5,524 nt of DNA, from the NCBI GenBank assembly GCA_002067855.1, contig MVQS01000302.1, positions 1 to 5,524 on the forward strand. The letters run 5' to 3'. Below the pieces are notes generated by a model. That model did no database searches, was not told the origin of the DNA, and worked only from the letters and a program-made list of their open reading frames with translations. The position numbers and the translations under genes were made by a program. Of the stretch, positions 4,739 through 5,524 are shown one piece after another (within the stretch, counting starts at the first letter, position 1; every line of letters starts with the position of its first letter). This DNA is from Syntrophaceae bacterium PtaB.Bin038 (lineage in GTDB: Bacteria > Desulfobacterota > Syntrophia > Syntrophales > UBA2192).

Positions 4739-5524
4739 ATGAGACGCATACGATCGAAATGGGCGGTCCTGGCGGCGGGCCTGGTCCTGCTTGCGATCCT
4801 GTCGGCCGGCTCTGCCGTCGCCGCGGAACCGGTGAAGGGCAAGGTCATGATCTACAGCTCCATCTACCTGCACATCATCGAGCAGCTCAAGCCGGTTCTG
4901 AAGAAGGAGTTCCCGGAACTCGACGTGCAGTGGTTCTACGGGGGCTCCGAGAAGGTGATTGCGAAGCTGGTGGCCGAGTTCGAACAGGGCTCTTCCATGG
5001 CTGACCTCATCATGATCGCCGACCCGGCCTACTACCTCACCCTCAAGCGGGAGGGACGGCTCCTGCAGTACAAGTCCCCCAACGCGAAATACGTCCTGCC
5101 CATGTGGATCGACAAGGACGGCTACTTCTCCGGCGTGCGGATCAACGTCATCGGCATCGCCTACAACAAGAACATCGTGGCCGCCAAGGACGTCCCCAAG
5201 ACCTGGTGGGACCTGGCCGACCCCAAGTGGGCGGGCAGGGTCGGAATGCCCAACCCGCTTCTGTCCGGGACGGCATTTGCGGCGACGTCGGGCCTGGTGC
5301 GCTCGACCAAGCACGGCTGGCCCTTCTTCGAGGCCCTTCGGAAAAACCGCATAGCCTGCGAGCCCGGAAACGGCGCCGTGGAGACGAAGCTCCTCTCGGG
5401 CCAGCTCTCCGTGGCCATGCTTCTGGAGGAGAACGTCCTGAAGGCCATCAAGGAGAAGAAGCCCCTGGGGTTCGTGTACCCCTCCGACGGGCCCGTGGTG
5501 AACCCCTCGGGCATCGCCATCATG
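4739..5524 (+). CDS. ABC transporter periplasmic binding protein, iron(III)/2-aminoethylphosphonate type (3' end outside window)
   Basis: The first 262 residues of an extracellular solute-binding protein are present and the frame is open to the last base. A Sec signal peptide is clear: basic MRRIRSK, a hydrophobic stretch 9-24, and a cleavage site after SAVA or SAVAA (28-29). The mature part follows the FbpA/AfuA (COG1840-like) pattern: IYSSIY (38-43), GGSEKVIAKL (68-77), ADLIMIADPAYYL (88-100), IAYNKN (140-145), TWWDLADPKWAGRVGMPNP (155-173) and YPSDGPV (247-253). Family members are usually 330-350 residues, so about a quarter is missing, including the Tyr ligands that define ferric-ion binders. 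Iron, phosphonate or another organic anion therefore cannot be decided. A strong AGGAGGAGGG (4726-4735) precedes ATG 4739. Permease and ATPase genes would be expected just downstream. The promoter and inverted repeat at 4598-4627 probably control it. Confidence 0.92.
   Translation, partial: MRRIRSKWAVLAAGLVLLAILSAGSAVAAEPVKGKVMIYSSIYLHIIEQLKPVLKKEFPELDVQWFYGGSEKVIAKLVAEFEQGSSMADLIMIADPAYYLTLKREGRLLQYKSPNAKYVLPMWIDKDGYFSGVRINVIGIAYNKNIVAAKDVPKTWWDLADPKWAGRVGMPNPLLSGTAFAATSGLVRSTKHGWPFFEALRKNRIACEPGNGAVETKLLSGQLSVAMLLEENVLKAIKEKKPLGFVYPSDGPVVNPSGIAIM

Overview
The window is GC-rich (mostly G/C at third codon positions). It reads like a chromosomal piece of a Gram-negative bacterium, most plausibly a deltaproteobacterium (Desulfobacterota or a syntrophic relative). 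The reasons are a sigma-54 enhancer-binding activator beside a textbook -24/-12 promoter, a periplasmic binding protein with a Sec signal peptide, and strong GGAGG ribosome sites. The taxonomy is inference from style; there is no rRNA or tRNA marker. I see no mobile element, CRISPR array or phage gene.

Region 1 (1-1970, + strand) looks like a regulator-target unit. The 3' part of a sigma-54 activator (AAA+ domain with the variant loop GAFTDA, plus a Fis-type HTH) ends at 847. A 529-base gap follows. It opens with a cluster of GTTGA/TCAAC half-sites (833-885) that looks like an upstream activator sequence. It also holds a consensus sigma-54 promoter (1025-1040) and a predicted leader of about 325 nt containing a very strong Shine-Dalgarno sequence followed by a nine-codon ORF. 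The downstream gene (1377-1970) encodes a six-helix acetate uptake transporter of the GPR1/FUN34/YaaH (SatP) family. It ends at a strong hairpin terminator (2001-2036).

Region 2 (2067-2973, - strand) holds two small genes. One encodes a 104-residue protein with two membrane helices resembling AtpI/AtpZ accessory proteins of F-type ATPases. The other encodes a 114-residue Cys-rich, presumably metal-binding protein with the pattern CxC-x4-C-x5-C-x2-C-x3-H-x9-C. A near-consensus sigma-54 promoter and a GTTGAA/TTCAAC inverted repeat precede the first, so it may share the regulator of region 1.

Region 3 (3093-5524, + strand) starts with a sigma-70-type promoter and a 481-residue protein of the metal-dependent glycerol-1-phosphate/glycerol dehydrogenase superfamily. 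Its Asp and His metal ligands are kept, but the usual substrate-pocket Asp appears to be replaced. Its stop codon is embedded in a perfect 8-bp inverted repeat that overlaps a TTGACA -35 box. A structured leader follows, then the 5' part of an iron(III)/2-aminoethylphosphonate-type ABC transporter binding protein, cut by the window end. The physiological link between dehydrogenase and transporter cannot be read from this window.

No single system here is clearly unprecedented. The points most worth a second look are the putative sigma-54 mini-regulon (activator, UAS, two promoters), the atypical dehydrogenase and the Cys-rich protein.
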